A DNA stretch of 64,000 nt from Brumimicrobium sp035497735 (GTDB lineage: Bacteria > Bacteroidota > Bacteroidia > Flavobacteriales_D > Crocinitomicaceae), in contig DATJCX010000071.1 of the NCBI GenBank assembly GCA_035497735.1, positions 1 through 64,000 on the forward strand, read 5' to 3'. Shown here piece after piece: positions 16,247 to 24,374 of the stretch (position 1 is its first letter; every line of letters starts with the position of its first letter). The translations under genes and the position numbers were made by a program. The notes beneath the pieces are model-generated. The model searched no databases, was not told where the DNA came from, and saw nothing but the letters and a program-made list of their open reading frames with translations.

Positions 16247-16660
16247 TTAATGAAAAACTAAAACTGCCAAAATGACTATTGTCAGTGTGGTAGTTAAAGA
16301 GATTTTTCCTAAAACCTCAACTGCCTTAGCGCTAGTTTCTGAATCTCTTAACAATGCTTTTCGACTATGGTAGTGAATCATAGCAAGCAATACAATGAGT
16401 AGTGCCACCAGAACTAATTTTAGAGTAAGCAAAGGCAATAATGCGAGTGCTCCCCAAAATGGGAGGATGAGGTAAACGCCGGGGATAATCAGCAATAGTA
16501 ATCCGACAGTTCCCATTCGACTGAGTGCTTTTGAATTTATATTGTTTGCTTCATGGTTATTTGCCTTTGTGGCGTGAAATCTAATAAAAGCATGTGCGAA
16601 AGCCGTTCCTAATCCCATGGCTAAATCGATGAAATGAAGAATAAGCATGGTGTCTCTCAT
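16247..16660 (-). CDS. Four-helix membrane protein, CopD/DUF2269-like
   Basis: From the ATG at 16660 (MRDTMLILHFIDLAMGLGTA) the protein has 137 residues and four hydrophobic helices, with a His in helix 1 (LHFIDL) and in HAFIRFHATKANNHE. The open frame could start at 16723, but that would overlap the upstream stop by 38 nt and add a polar tail, so the later start is better. The layout resembles small DUF2269/CopD-like membrane proteins that may bind heme or metal, but I cannot name it. It follows the FrnE-like lipoprotein by 25 nt and is probably co-transcribed. Confidence 0.75.
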   Translation of the reverse strand: MRDTMLILHFIDLAMGLGTAFAHAFIRFHATKANNHEANNINSKALSRMGTVGLLLLIIPGVYLILPFWGALALLPLLTLKLVLVALLIVLLAMIHYHSRKALLRDSETSAKAVEVLGKISLTTTLTIVILAVLVFH

Positions 16661-16685
16661 ACTATTCGTTTTTATTGTTTTGGTA

Positions 16686-17570
16686 CTAGTCGCATAAACC
16701 TTCTGGTGTACAACTTTTCCCATCGATGATTTCTAATTTCGTCTCTGGGTTTTCTTTTCTCCATACGGCAAATGATTTTTCTAAATTCTTTAAAAACTCA
16801 CTTGCTGGCTGTGCTCCTGAAACGGCTATTTTTCTGTCCATAACAAAGAATGGTACACCACGTACGCCAACCTGGCCTGCCTCCTGAATATCTTCTCTTA
16901 CCATTCTTGCGTATTTATCATCCGTGAAAGCTGTCTTAATGTCCTCTTCCTCTAAACCGATTTCCTTTCCTAATTGTGTTAAAGTAGCGATATCCGCAAT
17001 GTTTTTTCCATCTGTAAAAAAAGCCTTAAACAGAATCTCTTCCGCTTCATTCCCGTATCCTTTTGTTTTTGCTAATTGAATTAAGCGATGTGCTTTGAAT
17101 GAGTTTACCATTATTGATTTGTCGAAATCGTAAACCAACCCAACTTGTTTTGCAGAATTAGTAACATTATCCAAAGTTGCTGTCACTTGAGCTGGAGCCA
17201 TCCCTTTGTTTTTTACCAAATATTCATGGTAACTTTCCTTTGCTACTTCTGGAATAGAGTTGTCTAATTGGAAACTCTTCCATATGACTTCAATGTGTTC
17301 TTTGTCCGGAAATTGTGCCAATGCTGTTTCGAAATTACGTTTTCCAATGTAGCAAAACGGACACATGACATCACTCCAAATTTCTATTTTCATTTTGTTT
17401 TCTATTTTCATCTTATTTTCTGTATTTGTTTTGTTCTCTGTACTTGTATTTTCTTCTATGTGAACTTGCTGAGTTATTTCAGCTTTATCTGTTGCCTGCG
17501 CACAAGAGGATAGACTAAAGCCAAATAATAGCAAAAGCCAAAAAGATGTTTGTGAACTGATTTTATTCAT
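16686..17570 (-). CDS. FrnE-type DsbA oxidoreductase with lipoprotein signal
   Basis: A lipoprotein signal with lipobox LSSC (Cys23) and a polar Glu/Asn/Thr/Lys-rich spacer precedes a complete FrnE domain starting at MKIEIWSDVMCPFCYIGKRN (CPFC redox pair), with the cis-Pro loop VGVRGVPFFVMDRK and SGAQP near the end. FrnE proteins are normally cytosolic and begin exactly at MKIEIWSD (residue 60 here). The spacer contains an 18-bp tandem duplication around that point (17381-17417), repeating ENKMKI. The signal has therefore apparently been joined to a cytosolic gene. Likely a membrane-anchored thiol oxidase or isomerase, controlled by the divergent HxlR at 17746. Confidence 0.88.
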   Translation of the reverse strand: MNKISSQTSFWLLLLFGFSLSSCAQATDKAEITQQVHIEENTSTENKTNTENKMKIENKMKIEIWSDVMCPFCYIGKRNFETALAQFPDKEHIEVIWKSFQLDNSIPEVAKESYHEYLVKNKGMAPAQVTATLDNVTNSAKQVGLVYDFDKSIMVNSFKAHRLIQLAKTKGYGNEAEEILFKAFFTDGKNIADIATLTQLGKEIGLEEEDIKTAFTDDKYARMVREDIQEAGQVGVRGVPFFVMDRKIAVSGAQPASEFLKNLEKSFAVWRKENPETKLEIIDGKSCTPEGLCD

Positions 17571-17621
17571 TTGAATTTTATTTATTGTAATGGGTAAAGT
17601 GTATTAAATAAATATTTTTCT

Positions 17622-17672
17622 CAAAAATACGACATTTTTGTTACTTGACGAAGTGTGTTTCCATTTGGAAAC
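17622..17672. promoter_or_regulatory. Divergent promoter and palindromic operator of the HxlR/FrnE pair
   Basis: CAAAAAT-acgac-ATTTTTG (17622-17640) is an inverted repeat whose left half gives a TATTTTTG -7 element for the minus gene (17629-17622). Seventeen nt on comes the perfect palindrome GTTTCC-ATTT-GGAAAC (17657-17672), followed by a TAATGTTA word (17682-17689) that is also present at the first HxlR locus (9360-9367). The palindrome is the best candidate for HxlR binding. Confidence 0.6.
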
Positions 17673-17745
17673 TAGTTACCATAATGTTACTAACTTTCTA
17701 AAATGCAATTATAATTCTTACTTTTACATTGAAAGAAGTTGAACT

Positions 17746-18108
17746 ATGAAAAAGGAAAAAGTAGAACTAGGATTGGCCTGTGAAAATCAAATTCGCGGAA
17801 TTAAAGATACCACGGAATTATTAAATGGAAAGTGGAAGATTTTGATAATTAGTCATTTATATTATAATGGAAGTTTGCGATTTATGGACCTTAAAAGACA
17901 GTTGGAAAGTGTCTCCTCCAAAGTTCTTTCCAAAGAACTGAAAGATCTAGAAATGAATAAACTACTCAAGCGGACGGTTATAGATACGACACCGATTGCT
18001 GTCGAGTATGAACTGACAGGCTCTGGAAAACGTCTGTATCCTGTTGTTCGAGCAATGGCGAAATGGGGAATGACTTACCGAGATGAAATAAGAGCGGAAG
18101 ATACTTGA
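17746..18108 (+). CDS. HxlR family transcriptional regulator (second copy)
   Basis: The 120-residue winged-helix protein is clearly related to the one at 10082: LNGKWKILIISHLYYNGSLR, SSKVLSKELKDLEMNKLLKR and VEYELTGSGKRLYPVVRAMA. Cys12 precedes the wing-helix core, as in redox-sensing HxlR members. It is transcribed divergently from the FrnE-like lipoprotein gene with 175 nt between them, containing the GTTTCC-N4-GGAAAC palindrome. It probably represses that operon and itself until oxidised or modified by an electrophile; this is inferred from layout. Confidence 0.92.
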   Translation: MKKEKVELGLACENQIRGIKDTTELLNGKWKILIISHLYYNGSLRFMDLKRQLESVSSKVLSKELKDLEMNKLLKRTVIDTTPIAVEYELTGSGKRLYPVVRAMAKWGMTYRDEIRAEDT

Positions 18109-18537
18109 AATTATCTTCCACTCGCATAGAAAGTGCTTTTGCCTTATTTAGTTTAGCATCTATCTTCTTCTAGTTTTCGGTAAAGGCACATATTCCTTGT
18201 CATCTCCTGGTGTTTTCGGAAAAACCTCTAGATTTTGCGCTTCCCAATCTTTTTTTGCAATTACACCAAAATTCCTATTAGTTATATCACAAAATATGAC
18301 CAATTTAAATTTGATGCTTTTAAAATTTATAGTTTAACTTGATTTACAGTTTCATGACATACTTCATAAAATGATTACTAACGCTTTGACCAAAATATAC
18401 TTTAATTTAGTTTAGAATTTCTGTAAGTTGTATATTGTTGTTTACACCTTAACTTCATTACTCCTTTTTCTTCTAAATATGGCATTACTAAATATTTAGT
18501 AATGCCATATTTGTTATGTACATAAAAACACAATGAA
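18109..18537. other. 429-nt intergenic region
   Basis: No convincing gene is visible. A short open frame on the minus strand (18402-18617) runs over the start of the next gene and through the 38-bp palindrome, so it is not credible. The main feature is that palindrome at 18475-18512, described separately. Confidence 0.4.
18475..18512. repeat. Perfect 38-bp palindrome
   Basis: The left arm AAATATGGCATTACTAAAT is exactly complementary to the right arm ATTTAGTAATGCCATATTT, with no loop bases. It lies 25 nt before the ATG of the secreted protein at 18538, so it is in the likely promoter or leader. It could form a cruciform in DNA or a strong hairpin in RNA, or bind a dimeric regulator. It is not followed by a clear T-run, so a plain terminator is less likely. 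Confidence 0.8.
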
Positions 18538-19215
18538 ATGAAAAATTTAGTATATTTAATAATTTTGACTTTAATCTTATTAGGAATAAATTCAAAAGCT
18601 TTTGCACAGTCAGACAATATTCAAGTAAATATTGACGGTGAAAGTATTGGAACAGTTGTGATAACTGAAGTGATTAATAGTGATTTTGAATTTTATTTAG
18701 GATTGCCACCAACAGAAACCTTTAATATTCCACCTTTTAATGATAGTATTTCTTTAACTATTAGTGGTAATACTATACTATCATACGGTTTTGGTCCTAA
18801 CATAGAAAATAGTAGTAGTGGAGGCCCTTATGAAATAATAACAATAACTGAAGGAGATTTTATTGATGACATACTTATTGTTAATATTGGAACATATTAT
18901 AATAATACATCACTTGATGGATTGACACGTTTTGTGCTAGTTATTGATCATTCTTTATCAGTAGTTGAAAATGAAATTTCTGTATCGAATGCTTTGGTTT
19001 ATCCGAATCCTGTTATGAATAATTTGACCGTTGAGTTTGAGACTATTAATTATGATACTCAGATCGAAGTATATTCGGTTAATGGTCAGTTGATGTATGT
19101 AGATAAAGATAATAGAAGTTTTGGATTTAATAAAGTTTCTATTGATATGTCGGATTATCCAACAGGAATGTATATGGTTCGAATTGGAAATTTGGTTAAG
19201 AAAATAGTGAAATAA
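18538..19215 (+). CDS. Secreted protein with T9SS type A sorting domain
   Basis: The 225-residue protein has a signal peptide ending near AFAQ (residue 24), a short Ser/Thr/Asn-rich beta domain without recognised family, and the C-terminal type A sorting domain starting at ALVYPNPVMNNLTVEFE, with LPTGMY-like YPTGMYMVRIGN and a basic KKIVK end. The sorting domain directs export through the type IX system and usually anchoring or release at the cell surface. The functional part is unknown. The perfect palindrome just upstream may control its expression. Confidence 0.88.
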   Translation: MKNLVYLIILTLILLGINSKAFAQSDNIQVNIDGESIGTVVITEVINSDFEFYLGLPPTETFNIPPFNDSISLTISGNTILSYGFGPNIENSSSGGPYEIITITEGDFIDDILIVNIGTYYNNTSLDGLTRFVLVIDHSLSVVENEISVSNALVYPNPVMNNLTVEFETINYDTQIEVYSVNGQLMYVDKDNRSFGFNKVSIDMSDYPTGMYMVRIGNLVKKIVK

Positions 19216-19594
19216 TTGGGGTAGGGTAGCATTACTTTTTGTTTCTGTTAGATATTGCCTTTTCATTCGTAGAATTATAACAACTAATTATAAAGTCTAA
19301 ATAATATATCAATCATGTCCAAAAAAAGAAGAGGAACGGTCATCTTAGAAAACACTCCTCTCCATTAATTGCTTTCTCTACCTAACATTATCCCCTGTTT
19401 TTGTTCTTTATAGAAAGCAATTAGTCTATTCACTATACTATCTCAATTTTTTTTTCTTTTCTGAAAAGAAACCCTCACCCATCTTTTTTAGCCTTCTAAA
19501 CCCCTCTTTTCTACCACTATTTTTCTACCTTCCATTTATCTTTAGACCAATTCCCCCTTTCCTCATTAATTAATCCCTATCTTTCCAATAATTA
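19216..19594. other. Intergenic region with long pyrimidine-rich tract
   Basis: From about 19355 to 19590 the plus strand is strongly pyrimidine-rich with C runs (for example ATCCCTATCTTTCC) and short purine interruptions. No open frame, tRNA or clear hairpin is seen. The tract ends at the start codon of the 2OG-Fe(II) oxygenase gene. It differs sharply from the AT-rich spacers elsewhere in the window. Function unknown. Confidence 0.5.
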
Positions 19595-20224
19595 ATGCAC
19601 AAAGACCTTCCTTTTTGGGACAGACAAATGGATTTGTTAGCCCAGCAGAATTATCTGATTATCGATAATTATTTCACACCAGAACAATTAACCATTGCCC
19701 ATCATTTTTTTGAGCAAAAACAAAAAGAAAATGTCTTTCAAAAAGCAGCGATAGGTCCATCAGGAAATAAAAAAGTGATTAGCGAAATTCGTGGTGATTA
19801 CACCTATTGGTTAGACCGTAAGAAAGATATAGAACTGAAGACCGTTTTTGAGAATTTTGATGAAGTTAAATCCTTACTCAACCGGTTGATGTTTCTAAGT
19901 TTAGCAGGTTATGAATTTCATTTAGCCCACTATCCAAAAGGCTCTTTCTATAAGAAACACCTAGACCAATTCGACAGTCGAAATAATCGAATGATTTCTA
20001 TGATTATCTATTTGAATAAAAATTGGTCAACCAATGATGGGGGAGAATTACGCATTTATCCTGAAGGAGAAGAAAGCGTTGATATAGCGCCTTTGGAAAA
20101 CCGATGTGTTATTTTTAGAAGTGACATTTTATTTCATGAAGTTTTGGTTTCTAACACTTCTAGGAAAAGCATTACTGGATGGATGTTGTACCAACCTGTT
20201 ATCCTCCCTTTTTTAGTGAAGTAG
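19595..20224 (+). CDS. 2-oxoglutarate/Fe(II)-dependent oxygenase (prolyl 4-hydroxylase type)
   Basis: The 209-residue double-stranded beta-helix protein carries the iron-binding HxD in FYKKHLDQFD (His122, Asp124), the distal His181 (ILFHEV) and the 2-oxoglutarate Arg190 in TSRKSITGWML. The fold and the LNKNWSTNDGGELRIYP segment match the P4Hc/PiuC-like family of Bacteroidota. It would hydroxylate a side chain of a protein or small molecule using O2 and 2-oxoglutarate. No partner gene nearby suggests the substrate. The gene stands alone. Confidence 0.88.
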   Translation: MHKDLPFWDRQMDLLAQQNYLIIDNYFTPEQLTIAHHFFEQKQKENVFQKAAIGPSGNKKVISEIRGDYTYWLDRKKDIELKTVFENFDEVKSLLNRLMFLSLAGYEFHLAHYPKGSFYKKHLDQFDSRNNRMISMIIYLNKNWSTNDGGELRIYPEGEESVDIAPLENRCVIFRSDILFHEVLVSNTSRKSITGWMLYQPVILPFLVK

Positions 20225-20672
20225 ATTTGATAAGGTGTTTATTGCTAGATGTTTTTATTTTTTTTAAAGAGTTAAATGTTATGAGATTAGACGTCTAATT
20301 CTTATCGCTATTATAAGCCTTTTTTTAAGGGTGATTTGAGAAGTAAGTAATGTTATCACTTTAAAACACTTTTTAAGTCTCCATAATTGAAGTATATGCA
20401 GAGATAAAAGTATCTTCTATTTATTCAACTATTCTTTAGAACTTTTTTAATGATTCTTTCCATCTTGAAAGTATTGTTTTTTTACTAAAAGTGGTTGAAT
20501 TAACATCATTTTTAGGATACCTTCAAAAGTTGTTTCCAACTCATTGTTAAAATAATACGTTTCACTTACTACAAACATTCATTGAAGGTTTTATACCAAC
20601 TCTCATGAAATATACATTTGTGTTGATCAACAAAAGCGTATTTCGAAGTAATAATTAAAAAAAAACATCATT
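20225..20672. other. 448-nt intergenic region with promoter near its right end
   Basis: No gene is visible. TACATTTG at 20613-20620 fits the Bacteroidota -7 element and would start the transcript about 45 nt before the ATG at 20673. The remainder is AT-rich without clear structure. Confidence 0.4.
20613..20620 (+). promoter_or_regulatory. -7 promoter element for the T9SS cargo gene
   Basis: TACATTTG matches the TAnnTTTG consensus of the Bacteroidota housekeeping sigma factor. The expected start lies a few bases downstream, giving a leader of about 45 nt. A -33 TTG is not well placed. Confidence 0.5.
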
Positions 20673-22226
20673 ATGAAAAAGTTATACTATACACTCGCGG
20701 CGCTTGCTAGTTTTCAAATGTCTTTGAATGCGCAAGTTTATTCAACAGCAATTTTAGATGGCAATAATGTCGAAGCTAATGTCAACAATGGAGGAATCTT
20801 CTTTAACGATGTAGTTAATCAAAGCCCTGGGTTTGAATATCCAAAAGGAAGTGAAAAGCATCTGATTTATGCCAATACCTTTTGGTTTGGCACCGAAGAC
20901 AATTCTGGAAACAAGAAGCTAGCTGCGCAACTTTATAATTTAGGTGAAGATCTATTTACAGGTCCATTAGTACCAGGTCAGGCAACTGGGTCGCAGGTAC
21001 CCAGTTTGGAAAAAGATATTCATCAGGTTACAAAAAGCGAAATCGATTACCATATTGCAAATTATACAACCGCAGGGTATGTTGTTTCTCAGTCAATTGC
21101 TAATTGGCCTGCACATGGAGATGTGTTACAAGGCTATGACTTTTATTTAGCTCCTTTTGTAGATGTAAATGGCGATGGTATGTACTCTCCTGAAGAAGGA
21201 GATTACCCGCTTATTCGTGGAGATTATGCTACTTACATGATTTTGAATGATAAGTTGGATGTACACGCTTCTGGCGGAGACCCTTTGGGAGTTGAATGTC
21301 ATTTTATGTTTTATCAATACAATACGTCTGATTATCTAGATAATACCGTTTTTCTTAATCTTAAGGTAATTAACAGAAGTACGATCGATTATCCTGAATT
21401 TAAAGTGGGTTGTTTCCTAGATCCAGATATTGGAAACGGTGCAGATGATGCAGTAGGTTGTGATACCAATCAGCGTGTGATGTATGCGTATAACTTCTCT
21501 AATAATGACGATGTTTACGGCGAGAATCCACCTGCAATTGGTGTGGTGAATTTAAATCAATCGATGGATGTATTTGGTTACTTTTCAGATGATTTGGGAG
21601 AAATGACTTTACCGAATACAGCGGCTGACTATCATAACTTCTTAGATGGACATTGGAAAGATGGCTCTGCTTTTACTTTTGGTGAAAATGGTTATGGGGG
21701 AATGACGACTACAAAGCACTTGTTTTCTGGAAATCCAAATATTCCAGGTGAATGGAGCGAATTGGAAGCGGGTCTTTTTCCAAGTGAAAGCAGGATGTTT
21801 ATGGTATCGAATATTGGACCGCTATTAAACCAAGAAGAAATCTGTTTAGATTATGCTTTTGTTGTAGGAGACGGTGGAGACCATTTAGGAAATGTCAATC
21901 ATTTATTATCTATTGCAGCTGAAGTGCAGAATTTCTATAATTCACAAGATGATTTAGTTTGTGCATATTTTGGAGAAACTTTAGGAATGGATGCACATGA
22001 AATCAAGTCGCCAACTGTTTATCCGAATCCTTCAAATGGGCAAATAACAATTGATTTCACAGGAGAATACAGTGTTGAAATTCACGCTCTTGATGGAAGA
22101 AAAGTATTTGAAAGTGCTAAAATGCAAGATACTAATACTATTTATCCAACAATTGAATCTGGAAGCTATATGCTTTCTGTAATTCAGAATGGAAATAGAC
22201 ATTCAAAGACTATCGTTGTACGATAG
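20673..22226 (+). CDS. Large secreted protein with T9SS type A sorting domain
   Basis: The 517-residue protein has a signal peptide ending at LNAQ (residue 20), a long extracellular part of a Bacteroidota-specific family (APFVDVNGDGMYSPEEGDYP, which resembles a Ca-binding Asp-rich loop, then LIRGDYATYMILND and LKVINRSTIDYPEFKVGCFL), and a C-terminal sorting domain from SPTVYPNPSNGQITIDF to a basic end. It is exported by the type IX system. Enzymatic motifs are not evident; structural or adhesive roles are possible. It has its own promoter and a strong terminator. Confidence 0.88.
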   Translation: MKKLYYTLAALASFQMSLNAQVYSTAILDGNNVEANVNNGGIFFNDVVNQSPGFEYPKGSEKHLIYANTFWFGTEDNSGNKKLAAQLYNLGEDLFTGPLVPGQATGSQVPSLEKDIHQVTKSEIDYHIANYTTAGYVVSQSIANWPAHGDVLQGYDFYLAPFVDVNGDGMYSPEEGDYPLIRGDYATYMILNDKLDVHASGGDPLGVECHFMFYQYNTSDYLDNTVFLNLKVINRSTIDYPEFKVGCFLDPDIGNGADDAVGCDTNQRVMYAYNFSNNDDVYGENPPAIGVVNLNQSMDVFGYFSDDLGEMTLPNTAADYHNFLDGHWKDGSAFTFGENGYGGMTTTKHLFSGNPNIPGEWSELEAGLFPSESRMFMVSNIGPLLNQEEICLDYAFVVGDGGDHLGNVNHLLSIAAEVQNFYNSQDDLVCAYFGETLGMDAHEIKSPTVYPNPSNGQITIDFTGEYSVEIHALDGRKVFESAKMQDTNTIYPTIESGSYMLSVIQNGNRHSKTIVVR

Positions 22227-22280
22227 GAGCTGAGGTCTGAAGATTATAATTCGCATAAGCTTATTTTATGAGAGCTAATG

Positions 22281-22345
22281 AAGCAAACCATTCTCGTTAA
22301 CTACAAGATATTCAGTTTGTAGCACGAGAATGGTTTGCTCTTTTT
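22281..22345 (+). terminator. Strong terminator of the T9SS cargo gene
   Basis: A 16-bp perfect stem AGCAAACCATTCTCGT / ACGAGAATGGTTTGCT with further inner pairing (TACAA/TTGTA) is followed by TTTTT at 22341-22345. Confidence 0.9.
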
Positions 22346-22423
22346 AAAAATATTGCTACCTTTATATATTATGTTTTGGCCTGAACTTTGTACTAACAAA
22401 CTTTTTTTTTAAAAACATACTTT

Positions 22424-23440
22424 ATGAAAAATATACTATTCTATGGATTGCTTATGGCATTCTTAACAGCTTGTGGAGGAAATAAAATCGCAATAGAAAA
22501 CTCACAAAATGTGATTGTTGAATACAAGCATAACCGACCAATTAAATATAGTGATACAATTCCCGTTGCTTTTTATAACGTAAATGCAAGTGGTGAACGA
22601 ATGGATATTTCTAATAGTCTTCAGTTGAAAGTTTACGGTGAAGGTGTTACGTATATTCCAAGTCAACAATCTTTGTGTTTAGATATAAGACCTCAACAGA
22701 AAGATGTCAATGAAGTTTCCTTTTTAACTGTATTAAAGGAAAAGGAAGATTCAGTAAGTTACCCTCAAAAATTAAAGTTAAGTTATTCGGAACAAATAAC
22801 TGTAAGTTTAAAAGGGAAATCAGGAAAGAAAGGTGCCAATAAATTACCGCGTTTACGTCCGGTTTTACTTTCGGAAGGTAAGGCAGGAAAAGATGGTGAA
22901 AACGGAGAGAATGGAGAGGACGGTCAGCTTGGACGTGTGTACATCTGGTATGAAGGCGATATGTGTTATGTGCGAACAGAAGTGATTAAGGATGGTTCTT
23001 TTTGGTACTATCAAACAACGAATAAATACAGTATTGTGATAGACGCTTCTGGTGGAGATGGAGGTGATGGTGGAAATGGTGGTGATGGTAGTCGTGGAGC
23101 GAAAGGAAGTGTGAGTGGGGATAAAAAGATTGCACCAGGAAACGGAGGAAATGGCGGAAACGGCGGTAATGCTGGAAATGGTGGTAATGGTGTTCAGGTT
23201 GAAGTTATTGTTCACCCGAATGCAAGAGATATAGTTCCGAATCTTACGATAATTAATAAAGGCGGGAAACCTGGAGAAGTTGGAGAATATGGAGAACCTG
23301 GAAAAGGTGGTCCACCGGCATCTGGACAGACGGCAGGAAAGGCTGGAATATTAGGCCAGAGAGGAGCAAACGGATTTCCTGGAATGGACGGTCCAACTCC
23401 TGTGATTATAGTGGAAGATTTTAACTTCCAGCAATGGTAA
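22424..23440 (+). CDS. Lipoprotein with collagen-like glycine repeats
   Basis: A lipoprotein signal (lipobox LTAC, Cys17) precedes about 100 residues of beta-type sequence, then three Gly-x-y tracts: GKAGKDGENGENGEDGQLG (about residues 148-166), a longer one of GDGGNGGDGSRGAKG and GNGGNGGNAGNGG units (about 208-265), and a C-terminal GEVGEYGEPGKGGPP / GILGQRGANGFPGMDGP tract. Short beta segments interrupt them (RVYIWYEGDMCYVRTEVI and VQVEVIVHPNARD). Bacterial collagen-like proteins form triple helices at the cell surface; prolines are scarce in the middle tract, so a glycine-zipper alternative remains. Probably outer-membrane anchored and surface-exposed. No close neighbours explain it. Confidence 0.85.
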   Translation: MKNILFYGLLMAFLTACGGNKIAIENSQNVIVEYKHNRPIKYSDTIPVAFYNVNASGERMDISNSLQLKVYGEGVTYIPSQQSLCLDIRPQQKDVNEVSFLTVLKEKEDSVSYPQKLKLSYSEQITVSLKGKSGKKGANKLPRLRPVLLSEGKAGKDGENGENGEDGQLGRVYIWYEGDMCYVRTEVIKDGSFWYYQTTNKYSIVIDASGGDGGDGGNGGDGSRGAKGSVSGDKKIAPGNGGNGGNGGNAGNGGNGVQVEVIVHPNARDIVPNLTIINKGGKPGEVGEYGEPGKGGPPASGQTAGKAGILGQRGANGFPGMDGPTPVIIVEDFNFQQW

Positions 23441-23463
23441 ATTCTGGTCGACAGTGAAAAGTA

Positions 23464-23483
23464 TAGGAATGTTAAGGTTCCTA
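23464..23483. terminator. Short hairpin between convergent genes
   Basis: TAGGAA and TTCCTA pair around an 8-nt loop between the collagen-like gene and the SDR gene. It is a weak bidirectional terminator candidate. Confidence 0.3.
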
Positions 23484-23490
23484 AATAAAA

Positions 23491-24297
23491 CTATTTTCTT
23501 CCCGTAAATTCACGCATCGTATCGTAAACGCCAAATACGTTTTTCATCACCCAATCGAAGGCGGAAACAGGCAATAATCCTTGCGATAGGCGAATAAACC
23601 AATACGGCATTGGAATGGCTACCATTTTGCGTTCTTTTTCCATCGCACGAATGATTCTTTCAGAAGCTTTTTCTGGTTCTAAAATCGGAATCAATTTTGA
23701 CTTAACACCGTCAAACATTCCAGTATTGATATAGAAGGGCATAATGGTGGTAACTGTTACAGCCTTTTTCAATTCTTTCATTTCAACGCGTAAACTGTCG
23801 CTCCAGCCATTTGCTGCCCATTTTGAAGCTGCATAAACCGCCATTCTTGAATTGGCAATCAAACCTGCTGAAGAATTGATATTGCAAATCGTTCCTGAGT
23901 TCGTCTCCATCATTTGTGGAAGAAATTCTAAAGCAACATGCATATAGCCATCTGCATTTATGGCCATCGATTTGGTTATTTCCTCATGCGAATGTTCGTG
24001 GAAGAATTTTCCAACAATAATTCCTGCGTTGTTGATCAGTATATCTACTTTCCCGATATCGGATTTAGTTTGACCAGCAACAGTTTTAATCTCTTCTACT
24101 TTAGAAAGGTCAACTTTGTAACCGAAAATTTCTCTTTCAAAAATTGAAAACTCTTGTTTGACTAAATCGATTCCTGCTTGATTGATGTCCCAAATCACAA
24201 GTCGAGAAGCGCCTCGTTCTAGTGCTTTTCGTCCTATTATTTTCCCGATTCCTGAAGCACCACCTGTTATTAAAACTGTTTTTCCTTTGAAATTCAT
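23491..24297 (-). CDS. Short-chain dehydrogenase/reductase (17-beta-HSD11/retinol-type)
   Basis: The 268-residue classical SDR shows the cofactor motif TGGASGIGK (residues 11-19), DVxD-like KVDLSKVEE, NNAG (residues 89-92), catalytic Ser in CNINSSAG, and Tyr155/Lys159 in YAASK. The C-terminal part (MPFYINTGMFDGVKSK, then hydrophobic PYWFIRLSQGLLPVSAF) resembles lipid-linked 17-beta-HSD11/RDH10-type enzymes. Substrate is probably a hydrophobic alcohol or ketone. It borders the flexirubin cluster but is transcribed away from it, so membership is uncertain. Confidence 0.9.
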   Translation of the reverse strand: MNFKGKTVLITGGASGIGKIIGRKALERGASRLVIWDINQAGIDLVKQEFSIFEREIFGYKVDLSKVEEIKTVAGQTKSDIGKVDILINNAGIIVGKFFHEHSHEEITKSMAINADGYMHVALEFLPQMMETNSGTICNINSSAGLIANSRMAVYAASKWAANGWSDSLRVEMKELKKAVTVTTIMPFYINTGMFDGVKSKLIPILEPEKASERIIRAMEKERKMVAIPMPYWFIRLSQGLLPVSAFDWVMKNVFGVYDTMREFTGRK

Positions 24298-24374
24298 TGC
24301 CTTTTTTTTGTAACGAATGTACGAATATTGAATAGTGTTTTAATCGCTATTGATTAAATTTTTTATAATTAAAA

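Noticed and set aside
22865..23215. Thr/Ser/Ile-repeat frame on the minus strand
   Set aside because: It is the antisense of the glycine codons of the collagen-like lipoprotein.
22860..23380. Repetitive GGxGGxGG DNA as a possible CRISPR or satellite
   Set aside because: The period is codon-based (Gly-x-y) without spacers or conserved repeat units.
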